Positions 18,373-26,302 of a stretch of DNA of 64,000 nucleotides are shown here, in pieces. The position numbers were made by a program, and so were the translations under genes. Source of the DNA: Actinomycetes bacterium (GTDB lineage: Bacteria > Actinomycetota > Actinomycetes > Actinomycetales > Microbacteriaceae). The notes under the pieces are model-generated. The model was not told the origin of the DNA, did not search any database, and saw only the letters and a program-made list of their open reading frames with translations. The stretch spans positions 31,949 to 95,948 of the forward strand of contig JAEWJX010000116.1 of assembly GCA_023386365.1 (NCBI GenBank), given 5' to 3'. Every line of letters begins with the position of its first letter. Positions within the stretch are counted from its first letter, which is position 1.

Positions 18373-19317
18373 TTACGGCGCGGCCTCCGGCGGGCGCTTC
18401 TTCGATCCTGATCGACGCGGCCGGACGGTGATCGCCTTCGGTGTTCTCGGTTCCTTCGGCGGTCTCGGTTCGCGGGGTGCGATCGGCTTCGGTTCCGTGC
18501 TCGCCGGGAACACGAGAGGCGGGGGACCGAATGCGGTGCGCGCCGTACGCACGACCCGTCGACCGAGCAACTGGTTCGCGGTTCCGCCGATCACGGCGCC
18601 GACGCCGAACGGGAGGATGCGGCCCACCACGCCGCCGCCCGCGGTCGCCAGCATCCGGGGCAGGTACACCTTGCGCACCCGGTCCATGAACTGCAGCACC
18701 GCCGTGCGGGGGAGGTTCTTGGCGATCATCGCGCCCCAGAACTCCTGCTTGGCGGGGCCGCGGCCGGTGGCCTGGCCGGTGAACTGGGTGATCAGTTCCT
18801 GGGCGGGGCCACCCACGACCATCGCGAGCACGAGTGCACGCCCGCGATCCGGGTCGTCGACCGGGATGCCGTGCAGTTCGGCCACCGACTGCGCGAAGAG
18901 CGCGGTCGACTCCAGGAACAGCACCGTCTCCGCACCCGACAGCGCTAGCGCCGCACCCGTGCCGATCGCGGGCACGGCCGCGGCGACGCCGACGCCCGCA
19001 CCGCTGGTGGTGACGGTGGCCAGGTAGCGCCGCTCCAGGATGCGCTGCACCGTTTCGGGGGAGGCGTTCGGGTTCCGCGAGCGGATGGCGCGCAGGTGTG
19101 CGAGTACCGCCGGGCGGTGCACCGACATGATCCGGTCGAGGATCGCGTCGATTCGGGCCCCGGTGACGGTGGACGCCTCGGCGCCCTCGCCCGGGCCACC
19201 TTGCCCCGGGGCGCCGGTATCTCCCGGCACGATGGCAGGCTCTCCGGCCGGCAACACGATCGGCGTCAGGGCCGCCTCGTCGTCGCGGGGCCGATTCGGG
19301 GTGCCGGCGTCGGTCAT
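18373..19317 (-). CDS. hypothetical protein with helical glycine/alanine-rich core
   Basis: 314 residues. Residues 1-50 are Pro/Gly-rich and probably disordered. Residues 55-100 are helical and end in RRYLATVTTSGAGVGVAAAVPAIG. Several short hydrophobic Ala/Gly stretches follow (to about residue 250), then a basic Pro/Arg/Lys tail. It could bind the membrane, but no strong transmembrane helix is certain. I do not recognise the family. It is 35 nt upstream of DUF1801 on the same strand. Confidence 0.7.
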   Translation of the reverse strand: MTDAGTPNRPRDDEAALTPIVLPAGEPAIVPGDTGAPGQGGPGEGAEASTVTGARIDAILDRIMSVHRPAVLAHLRAIRSRNPNASPETVQRILERRYLATVTTSGAGVGVAAAVPAIGTGAALALSGAETVLFLESTALFAQSVAELHGIPVDDPDRGRALVLAMVVGGPAQELITQFTGQATGRGPAKQEFWGAMIAKNLPRTAVLQFMDRVRKVYLPRMLATAGGGVVGRILPFGVGAVIGGTANQLLGRRVVRTARTAFGPPPLVFPASTEPKPIAPREPRPPKEPRTPKAITVRPRRSGSKKRPPEAAP

Positions 19318-19433
19318 GCTCCCACGCTACGCGAGCACCTGGGAGTTCACCCGTGCTCCCGATGCCGTTCACCTGCGCGCCTCCGCACCCACACCCCGGC
19401 GTCGCACACTCGACACGGCGGAAGGGGGAAGAG

Positions 19434-20384
19434 ATGTCGAACAACGCCCATGACGCACTCGCCTGGGTCGAATCGCCCCTCCAGGTGCTGACCGCTGCCG
19501 AGTGGGCGCACCGCCACCGCGCCGCGACCGGCGGATCCACGGCGATCGCCTACCGCATCTCCGACCCCCAGACGGTGCGAACGATCGAGGCGCTGCACCG
19601 GATGCGGGCCCCGTTCTCACGGTTCGAGCCGTACGTGGGCATCCCATGGGCGCGGCTCGCGGGTTCGCGGCAGTGGGTGATCGGCGACCCGTTCTCGGGG
19701 CAGTTCCGCGCCGCCGCCGCGGTGCTCCCGCCCCCTCGACGGATCACGTTCGTCGACGACGGTGCGATGGTCGTGCATGCCATGCGCGCCCTGGCGGGCG
19801 AGGTGGACTACGCCCGCGCCGGTCAGCACGAGAGCCGCACGAAGGTGCTGCTCGGTGGGCTCAGCGCGGAACGCATCCGACGGCTCGCGCAGGCCGGCAG
19901 GGCCGAACTCTTCACCGCGTTCGGCGCCGCAGCCGAGCCGGCGAAGCGGGTGGGCATCCGGGTCTCCGCCGACGACTTCTCGTGGATGCGGCAGGCGGCC
20001 CGCGGTGACGACGCACCACGCGTCGCGCTCCCGCACCCGCGGATCGTGCTCGGCACGGCCCGCGTGGTCGACGGCCTGCTACGCCCCGAGCGTCACCGCT
20101 CGTGGGTCGGCTCGCTCGCCGACCTGGGGCCCCTCACCTACCTGCCGCACCGACGCGAGTCGGCCGAGCTGGTCAACGCGGTCGCGTCCCTGCCGGGCGT
20201 GACCGTCGTGCGGGCCGACCTCCCGGTGGAACTCGTGCTCGCCGCGGCCGACGACGCGCTCGAACTCCACACACTCCCGTCGAGCGCCGTCACGACGCTG
20301 CGGCTCGTGCTCGACGGCACGGGCAGCACCATCCACGCGGGCCGACTGCCGTCCGCCGAGCGTGCTCCGGGAGGCTCACGATGA
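19434..20384 (+). CDS. candidate sialyltransferase-like glycosyltransferase (GT52/polysialyltransferase type)
   Basis: 316 residues. The N-terminal WVESPLQVLTAAEWAHRH resembles the opening strand-helix of GT52 and polysialyltransferase families, and FVDDGAMVVH resembles their conserved acidic motif. LHTLPSSAVTTLRLVLDGTG near the C-terminus resembles the CMP-sugar-binding end. These matches are from memory and weak alone, but the next genes make CMP-nonulosonate, so a nonulosonic-acid transferase is the natural role. ATG 19434 has GGAAGGGGGAAG just upstream. It overlaps the next gene by 4 nt (ATGA), so it heads a coupled operon of four. Confidence 0.6.
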   Translation: MSNNAHDALAWVESPLQVLTAAEWAHRHRAATGGSTAIAYRISDPQTVRTIEALHRMRAPFSRFEPYVGIPWARLAGSRQWVIGDPFSGQFRAAAAVLPPPRRITFVDDGAMVVHAMRALAGEVDYARAGQHESRTKVLLGGLSAERIRRLAQAGRAELFTAFGAAAEPAKRVGIRVSADDFSWMRQAARGDDAPRVALPHPRIVLGTARVVDGLLRPERHRSWVGSLADLGPLTYLPHRRESAELVNAVASLPGVTVVRADLPVELVLAAADDALELHTLPSSAVTTLRLVLDGTGSTIHAGRLPSAERAPGGSR

Positions 20385-21589
20385 ACGCACGGGAAGTGGT
20401 CGCCGTCATCCCGGCGCGGGGAGGATCCCGCGGGGTGCCCCGCAAGAACCTTCGCCGCGTCGGCGGGGTCCCGCTGATCGTGCGGGCGATCGAGTCAGCG
20501 CACGAAGCCCGCGGCATCGACCGAGTCGTCGTCTCCACCGACGACCCCGAGATCGCATCCCTCGCCCGAGCCCACGGCGCCGACATCGTCACCCGCCCCG
20601 CCAACCTCGCGGGCGACACCGCCAGCTCCGAGTCGGCCCTCGACCACGCGCTCGACGCGCTGACCGCGCGCGGCGTCGACGTGTCGGTGATCGTGTTCAT
20701 CCAGGCCACCTCGCCGTTCATCGACCCGGCGGACATCGACGACGCCATCGCCCGCGTACTCGCCGGAACCGCCGATGTGGTGTTCTCGGCCGTGCCGTCG
20801 TGGGGCTTCCTGTGGCGTCCCGACGGCGACGACGGCACCGTCGCCGGCATCAACCACGACCCGCAGCATCGCCCCCGCCGACAGGACCGGGAGCCCGAGT
20901 ACCTCGAGACCGGCGCCTTCTACGTGCTCGACGCCGTCGGCTACGCCCGGGCCCACCACCGCTTCTTCGGCCGGATCGCCGCCGGGATCGTCACCGAGTC
21001 GAGCGCCATCGAGATCGACACCGAAGAGCAGCTGCTGCTCGCCGGAGCGGTGGCGACGATCGTCGACCCCGCCACCCCCACGATCGACGTCGACGCCGTC
21101 GTCACCGACTTCGACGGCGTCCACACCGACGACCGGGTGCTCGTCTCCGAAGACGGCACGGAGCATGTGCTCGTCAGCCGCGGAGACGGCATGGGTGTCG
21201 CCCAACTGCTGCGGGCCGGAATCCCCGTGCTCATCCTGTCGACCGAACGCAACCGGGTCGTGGCCGCACGTGCCCGCAAGCTCGGCGTCGAAGTGCTGCA
21301 CGGCCTCGACGACAAAGCCACCGCACTGACGCAGTGGGCGACCGACGCGGGCATCCCGCTCGACAAGATCGCCTACCTCGGCAACGACGTGAACGACCTC
21401 GGCTGCATGGAACTGGTCGGCTGGCCGATCGCCACGCCCGCCGCGCACCCCCTGGTGCATGCGGCCGCCCGCACCGTGCTCACCCGCCCCGGGGGAGACG
21501 GTGCCATCCGAGAGCTCTCCGAACGCGTGCTCGCCGCACGCGACGAAGCAGGAGAGCACGACCCCGCCCGAGAGGACACCCGCGCATGA
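20381..21589 (+). CDS. neuA: CMP-nonulosonate cytidylyltransferase fused to HAD phosphatase
   Basis: 402 residues in two domains. Residues 5-225 are a NeuA-type cytidylyltransferase: IPARGGSRGVPRKNLR binds CTP, followed by STDDPEIAS and FIQATSPF. Residues 235-390 are a HAD phosphatase of the KdsC type with DFDGVHTDD (nucleophile D243), ILSTERN, a Lys in KATALTQW, and GNDVNDLGCM. All four HAD motifs look intact. The fusion could activate a nonulosonic acid and also remove phosphate from the 9-phosphate intermediate. It overlaps the neighbours by 4 nt at each end. Confidence 0.9.
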   Translation: MNAREVVAVIPARGGSRGVPRKNLRRVGGVPLIVRAIESAHEARGIDRVVVSTDDPEIASLARAHGADIVTRPANLAGDTASSESALDHALDALTARGVDVSVIVFIQATSPFIDPADIDDAIARVLAGTADVVFSAVPSWGFLWRPDGDDGTVAGINHDPQHRPRRQDREPEYLETGAFYVLDAVGYARAHHRFFGRIAAGIVTESSAIEIDTEEQLLLAGAVATIVDPATPTIDVDAVVTDFDGVHTDDRVLVSEDGTEHVLVSRGDGMGVAQLLRAGIPVLILSTERNRVVAARARKLGVEVLHGLDDKATALTQWATDAGIPLDKIAYLGNDVNDLGCMELVGWPIATPAAHPLVHAAARTVLTRPGGDGAIRELSERVLAARDEAGEHDPAREDTRA

Positions 21590-22458
21590 CCGTCACCATC
21601 GGATCCCACACGATCGGCGCCGACGCGCCGGTGTACGTGATCGCCGAGATCGGACTCAACCACAACGGCGACGTCGAGCTCGCGAAGCGCCTCGTCGACG
21701 TGGCCGCCGACGCGGGAGCGCAGGCGGTGAAGTTCCAGAAGCGCACGCCCGGGATCTCCACGCCGGAGCACATGCGCGAGGTGCGCCGTGAGACCCCGTG
21801 GGGCGAGATGAGCTACCTCGAGTACCGCTACCGGGTCGAGTTCGACCGCGAGCAGTACATCGAGATCGGCGACCACGCCACGATGCGCGGACTCGACTGG
21901 TTCGCATCCCCGTGGGACGTTCCGGCGGTCGAGTTCCTCGAGGAGCTCAACGTCGTCGCCCACAAGGTGGCCTCGGCGAGCGTCACCGACCACGAGATGC
22001 TCCGCGCGCTCGCCGCCACCGGCAAGCCGATCATCCTGTCGACGGGCATGTCGACCCTGGAGCAGATCGACGCCGCCGTCGACATCCTCGGAACCGAGAA
22101 CCTGGTGCTCCTTCACGCCACCTCCACCTACCCGCTCCCGCCGGAGGAGGCGAACCTGCGCACCATCGGCACCCTGCAGGCGCGCTACCCGGAGGTCCCC
22201 GTCGGGTACTCGGGTCACGAGCGTGGGCTGCAGATCTCCCTCGCGGCGGTCGCGCTCGGGGCCGTCGCGGTCGAACGTCACATCACCCTCGACCGCACGA
22301 TGTGGGGATCCGACCACGCCGCGTCGCTCGAGCCGACCGGATTCGAGCACCTGGTGCGCGACATCCGCATCATCGGCGACGCGCTCGGCGACGGGGTCAA
22401 GCGGGTCTTCCCGGGCGAGCTCGCGCCCCAGGCGAAGCTGCGACGGGTGACCGTCTGA
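21586..22458 (+). CDS. neuB: NeuB-type nonulosonic acid synthase without SAF domain
   Basis: 290 residues. The NeuB TIM-barrel is complete: VIAEIGLNHNGDVELAKRL, QAVKFQKRTPG, STGMSTLEQID, HATSTYPLPPEEANL, VGYSGHERG and ERHITLDRTMWGSDH. It condenses phosphoenolpyruvate with a six-carbon sugar (ManNAc, mannose or their phosphates) to make a sialic acid or Kdn-type sugar. Typical NeuB proteins continue for another 55-60 residues with an antifreeze-like (SAF) domain that reaches into the partner's active site; here the chain ends at KLRRVTV straight after the barrel. No epimerase gene (neuC type) is present in the window. Confidence 0.92.
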   Translation: MTVTIGSHTIGADAPVYVIAEIGLNHNGDVELAKRLVDVAADAGAQAVKFQKRTPGISTPEHMREVRRETPWGEMSYLEYRYRVEFDREQYIEIGDHATMRGLDWFASPWDVPAVEFLEELNVVAHKVASASVTDHEMLRALAATGKPIILSTGMSTLEQIDAAVDILGTENLVLLHATSTYPLPPEEANLRTIGTLQARYPEVPVGYSGHERGLQISLAAVALGAVAVERHITLDRTMWGSDHAASLEPTGFEHLVRDIRIIGDALGDGVKRVFPGELAPQAKLRRVTV

Positions 22459-23753
22459 ACACCGCAGCTCCGGAATCCGGCCTCCGCGTCCTCGCGGTCG
22501 CCGACTCCGACTCGTACCTGAAGTGGGCGGCTGCGACCCTCGCCGCCCTGCCCGTCGACGCCGGCCGGGGACTGCTGCTGGTCGAATGCCCGGCGACGCC
22601 GAGCGCGGGGCAACGTGCCGCCGCGCTCCGCGGCACCGGGATCGGCGCGGATGCGGTGCCGGTCGTCGCGCTCTCGGAACTCGTCGCGCGGGTGGCTGAG
22701 GCAGCGCCCGACGTGGTCCTGGTGGCCACCCGCGGACCGCAGGCGCGCGTCATCCTGCGCGACCTGGCGCATCTGGACCCCCGACCGGTGCTGGTCACCG
22801 GACTGCCCGGGATCTCCATCCCCGCCACCCGTAAGGCCTTGTACTTCCGGCACCAGGCCGACCTGTTCGTCCTGCACTCGCACCGCGAGGTCCGCGAGTT
22901 CCGGGCGCTCGCCGCCCGCAACGGCTGGAACCGCGAGGTCGCCCTCGCGAGTCTGCCGTTCGCCTCCGTCGACCGCGCCGTTTCCGCACGGACGTCGACG
23001 GGCACCGACCTCGTGTTCGCCGTGCAGTCGGTCGTACCGCCGCTGCCCGACGACCGCCGACGCATCGCCCGGATGCTCCTGGCCGCCGCCGAGGCGAGTC
23101 CCGACCGCCGCGTCGTCGTCAAAGTACGCGCCGTCGCAGGCGAACGTCAGACCCACGACGAGGCGCACCCGATCCCCGACCTGATCGTCGAGGAGGCGGC
23201 CGCCGCAGGGCGCCCCGTCCCGGCGAACCTGGTCGTGTCCGGTGTCTCCATGTCAATCGCGCTCGACACCGCCGAGGGGCTCGTCACCGTCAGTTCGACC
23301 GCGGCGATCGAAGCAATCGCGCGCACCATCCCGGTGATCGCACTCGACGTGTTCGGGGTCTCCGACGCCCTCATCAACCCGGTGTTCACGGGGAGCGGAC
23401 TGTTCGGCGACGAGGAGGATGTGATCGGTCGGCGCTTCCGGCATCCGTCCCCGCGCTGGCTGCACGACGACTACTTCCACCCGGTCGCCGATGACGACCT
23501 GCATTCCCGGCTCGACGGCCTCGTCGCCGCCCGTCGCCGCGGGGAGCTGGTGCGTCGCGACGACCTGCCGGTCACCGGGGGATCGTTCCGACGCCGGTGG
23601 CAGCGGGTGCGGGCCTTCCCGGGGTCGGAGCGGGGTCTCCGGGGCATCATGCTGGCCGTCGTGGGTCACCCGGCACGGGTCGTCGTGCTCACCGCACGCC
23701 GCGCGACGCGACCCCTCCGCGCACGCCTGCGCGCGTCAGGTCAGACGCCGTAG
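22455..23753 (+). CDS. DUF6716-like putative glycosyltransferase
   Basis: About 432 residues. It begins with a Rossmann-like strand (LRVLAVADSDSYLKWAA) and has a second half with VSGVSMSIALDTAEGLVTVSSTAAIEAI, which resembles the donor-binding half of GT-B enzymes. From memory it matches the actinobacterial DUF6716 family found beside neuB. The only start near the N-terminus is CTG 22455, overlapping the neuB stop (CTGA), with GGTGA 4 nt before it; no ATG, GTG or TTG exists in frame until about residue 65. Its 3' end overlaps the convergent ABC ATPase gene by 13 nt. Confidence 0.72.
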   Translation: MNTAAPESGLRVLAVADSDSYLKWAAATLAALPVDAGRGLLLVECPATPSAGQRAAALRGTGIGADAVPVVALSELVARVAEAAPDVVLVATRGPQARVILRDLAHLDPRPVLVTGLPGISIPATRKALYFRHQADLFVLHSHREVREFRALAARNGWNREVALASLPFASVDRAVSARTSTGTDLVFAVQSVVPPLPDDRRRIARMLLAAAEASPDRRVVVKVRAVAGERQTHDEAHPIPDLIVEEAAAAGRPVPANLVVSGVSMSIALDTAEGLVTVSSTAAIEAIARTIPVIALDVFGVSDALINPVFTGSGLFGDEEDVIGRRFRHPSPRWLHDDYFHPVADDDLHSRLDGLVAARRRGELVRRDDLPVTGGSFRRRWQRVRAFPGSERGLRGIMLAVVGHPARVVVLTARRATRPLRARLRASGQTP

Positions 23754-24490
23754 TCGGCGTTGTAGCGGTCCACGACCTCACCGATCGGTGCGTCGAGCAC
23801 GAGCGCCCCCTTGTCGAGGTACAGGCCACGGGTGCAGAACCGCAGCAGGTCGCGCTCGTTGTGCGAGACGAAGAACAGGGTGCGGCCACCGGCCAGCAAC
23901 TCCTCGATGCGGGTGTAGCACTTCTCGCGGAAGGCTTTGTCGCCGACCGCCAGCACCTCGTCGACGAGGATGATCGGCTCCTCGAGACGCGAGATCACGG
24001 CGAACGCGATGCGCACCTTCATGCCGCTCGACAGGTGCTTGTAGGGGGTGTCGACGAAGTCGCCGATCTCGGCGAACTCGATGATTTCGTCGAAGCGCTG
24101 ATCGATCTCGTGCTTCGTCATGCCGTGCAGCCCGGCAGTCAGGTAGACGTTGTCGCGTACCGACAGGTCGTTCACGAATCCGCCGGTGATCTCGATCAGG
24201 GGGGCGACGCCACCGTGCACCGCGACGGTGCCCTCATCCGGGTAGATCACCTGGGCGACGAGCTTCAGCAGGGTCGACTTGCCCTGGCCGTTCCGTCCGA
24301 CGACGCCGATAGCCTCGCCGGGAGTCACCTCGAAGTCGACGTTGCGCAGCGCCCAGAACTCGCCCGGGCGGGTGCGTCGGCTGCGTCCGGCGAACAGATC
24401 CTTGAAACTGCGCCGCGAAGCCCGGTTGCGTTTGAAGCGGATGCCGCCACCGGTCACCCGGATGGTGCCGTCGGGAGTCTGCGTCTCCAT
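23741..24490 (-). CDS. polysaccharide/teichoic acid export ABC ATPase (TagH/Wzt type)
   Basis: 249 residues. Walker A is GVVGRNGQGKST, the signature is KHLSSGMKVRIAFAV and Walker B is EEPIILVDEVLAVGDKAF. The ALRNVDFEVTPGEAIGVVG start and the VIYPDEGTVAVHGGVAPLIEIT segment are characteristic of the TagH/Wzt/RfbB subgroup that exports lipid-linked wall polymers or O-antigen. It has no C-terminal carbohydrate-binding extension of the Wzt kind, so it is of the TagH-like short form without SH3 tail. The start ATG 24490 overlaps the permease stop by one base. Confidence 0.9.
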   Translation of the reverse strand: METQTPDGTIRVTGGGIRFKRNRASRRSFKDLFAGRSRRTRPGEFWALRNVDFEVTPGEAIGVVGRNGQGKSTLLKLVAQVIYPDEGTVAVHGGVAPLIEITGGFVNDLSVRDNVYLTAGLHGMTKHEIDQRFDEIIEFAEIGDFVDTPYKHLSSGMKVRIAFAVISRLEEPIILVDEVLAVGDKAFREKCYTRIEELLAGGRTLFFVSHNERDLLRFCTRGLYLDKGALVLDAPIGEVVDRYNADYGV

Positions 24491-25302
24491 CAGATCTCCT
24501 TCAGCACCGTGCGGATGGTGCGGCGGAAGACGGCGATGCCGATCCCGAGCAGTGCGAACGAAATGCCGACGGCCATCAGGATCGCGAACAGGTCGAGCTC
24601 CTGCGGGAAGAACGCCGAGCGGTACATCCCGAAGATGCCCGCCAGCGGGTTGAGGGCCGCCCACGGTCGCAGCGCCTCTGGCAGGTCGCTGAGCCCGTAG
24701 ATGATCGGCGACGCGTAGAACATGAAGCGCAGCACGAGCTTGACCGCACGCTCCAGGTCGCGGAAGAACACCACGAGCGGCGCCACGATGAGGCCGATGC
24801 CGACGGTCAGCACCGCCTGCAACAGGATGGCCGGGATCACCCAGAACGCCTCCCAGTGCAGTTGCGCCGGGTGGTCGGACCACAGGGTCGCGACCGCGAA
24901 GAGCGCCAGCACGGGGATGCTCGCGACGAACTCGATGCCCTTCGACAGCACCAGTCGGGTCACCCAGATGGTGCGGGGGATGGTGGTCGAGCGGATGAGC
25001 TTGGCTTCGCGTGTGAAAGCGCGGGTGCAGTCCGAGATCGCGCCCGTGAACCACATCCACGGCAGCAGGCCGGCAAGCAGGAACACGATGTACGGCTCGT
25101 GGCCCACGCCCCGCCCGAAGACGACCGTGAACACGAACCAGTAGATCCCCGCCATCACGAGCGGGTCGAGGATCGACCAGAAGTAGCCGAGGAACGACGT
25201 CGAGTAGCGGACCTTCAGGTCTCGCGTCGTCAGCAGCCACAGCGATCGCCGGTACCGGGTGAACGGCGACCAGTCGCGTCGGGACAGCGCGGCAGAGGTC
25301 AC
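24490..25302 (-). CDS. polysaccharide/teichoic acid export ABC permease (TagG/Wzm type)
   Basis: 270 residues with about six transmembrane helices, of the ABC-2 transporter family. The cytoplasmic N-terminal motif RYRRSLWLLTTRDLKVRYSTSFLGYFWSILDP, with an amphipathic gate helix, is typical of Wzm/TagG. It works with the ATPase encoded immediately downstream to flip or export a lipid-linked polymer, presumably the product of the nearby teichoic or nonulosonate genes. GTG start at 25302. The nucleotidyltransferase gene ends 53 nt upstream on the same strand. Confidence 0.9.
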   Translation of the reverse strand: MTSAALSRRDWSPFTRYRRSLWLLTTRDLKVRYSTSFLGYFWSILDPLVMAGIYWFVFTVVFGRGVGHEPYIVFLLAGLLPWMWFTGAISDCTRAFTREAKLIRSTTIPRTIWVTRLVLSKGIEFVASIPVLALFAVATLWSDHPAQLHWEAFWVIPAILLQAVLTVGIGLIVAPLVVFFRDLERAVKLVLRFMFYASPIIYGLSDLPEALRPWAALNPLAGIFGMYRSAFFPQELDLFAILMAVGISFALLGIGIAVFRRTIRTVLKEI

Positions 25303-25355
25303 GCAGTCACACTAGCCGGACTCCGGAGCGCTGGACGCTCGCGGAGCCGGTGAAC

Positions 25356-26048
25356 TCACACGAAGAGGTTCGCGCGCTCCAGGTCTTCGGCGAAGTCGAT
25401 CTCGACCGCGTAGAGGTCGCTGATGTCGACCGGCTGGAAGCGGACGCCGTCGTGCTCGATGGCGAGCTCGATGCCGCGCTCGAAGTAGTCCTGGGCGTCG
25501 ACACGCTGCAGCTGGCGCACGAGCGCGGCCTTGTCGCGGCTCGACACGAAGTTGATGCCGACCGCCTCGCCGAGGCCGCCGCGCACCGACTTCGAGAGCA
25601 GGCGGATGTGGCCGGTCTCGTCGGTCGTGTACTTGACCTCCTCGTCGGACACCTTCGCGGTGTTGACGGAGACGAAGCTCTGGTCGCGGGCGACGAGGTC
25701 GCCGGCGCGCACGAGGGCCTCGGGGTCGAACACGACGTCGCCGTTGAGCCACAGCACGGGCGCTTCCTTGGTGGCCTGCAGGGCGCGGAGGAGGCTCTTC
25801 GAGGTGTTGGTCTGGTCGTACGCCTCGTTGTAGACGAACTCGGCGTTCGGGAACGCCTCGATGATGTGCTCGAGCTTGTAGCCGACGACGATGGTGACCT
25901 TGACATCCCGGCCGAAGGCCTGGTGGATGTTGTCGAACTGCTGCTGCATGATGGTGCGGCCGTCGCTGAGCTCGGTGAGCGGCTTGGGAAGCGAGCGGCC
26001 CAGGCGGCTGCCCATTCCTGCTGCAAGGATCACGATGTTCGTGGTCAC
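25356..26048 (-). CDS. sugar/polyol-phosphate nucleotidyltransferase (LicC-like)
   Basis: 230 residues. The N-terminal VILAAGMGSRLGRSLPKPLTEL is the NTP-binding loop of NTP transferases, and LWLNGDVVFDPE carries the metal-binding Asp. The small size and NEAYDQTNTSKSLLRAL resemble LicC-type cytidylyltransferases and related MobA-like enzymes, so the product may be a CDP- or UDP-activated precursor for the wall polymer. The start is GTG 26048 with GAGGAGA upstream; ATGs or GTGs further out (26129) lack one. It heads the operon with the export permease and ATPase. Confidence 0.85.
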   Translation of the reverse strand: MTTNIVILAAGMGSRLGRSLPKPLTELSDGRTIMQQQFDNIHQAFGRDVKVTIVVGYKLEHIIEAFPNAEFVYNEAYDQTNTSKSLLRALQATKEAPVLWLNGDVVFDPEALVRAGDLVARDQSFVSVNTAKVSDEEVKYTTDETGHIRLLSKSVRGGLGEAVGINFVSSRDKAALVRQLQRVDAQDYFERGIELAIEHDGVRFQPVDISDLYAVEIDFAEDLERANLFV

Positions 26049-26302
26049 GGGGTCTCCTCGGTGGTCTGTGTGGCCCGCGATGCCTGCGTCGTTCACGCAG
26101 GATTCACCTTCTGGCCTCGGTAAAGACACGCCGTTGTGCTCCCTGGATACTACCGAGGCACATTGAGAAGTCGCGGTGAGTTCACCGGTTGTTCTCGTTT
26201 CGTGATAACTCCTGCCGACCCTCGATCTTCGCGAGTCATCCTCGAGGATGATCTCGGACGGGGCCCGACAGAACCGCTCTCACATGTTGATACGGTGAAG
26301 CA
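26049..26302. promoter_or_regulatory. divergent promoter region with 16-bp palindrome
   Basis: This intergenic stretch separates the nucleotidyltransferase operon (leftward) from the ABC exporter genes (rightward). It holds a perfect 16-bp palindrome, TCATCCTCGAGGATGA, at 26236-26251, a plausible binding site for a dimeric regulator. A TACGGT box at 26291 lies 6 nt before the GTG start at 26303. It would give a leaderless mRNA. I see no gene or RNA structure otherwise. Confidence 0.45.

Noticed and set aside
20362..22458. 698-codon frame starting before neuA
   Set aside because: Only its last 290 codons (neuB) are coding; the first part is an Arg-rich shadow of neuA.
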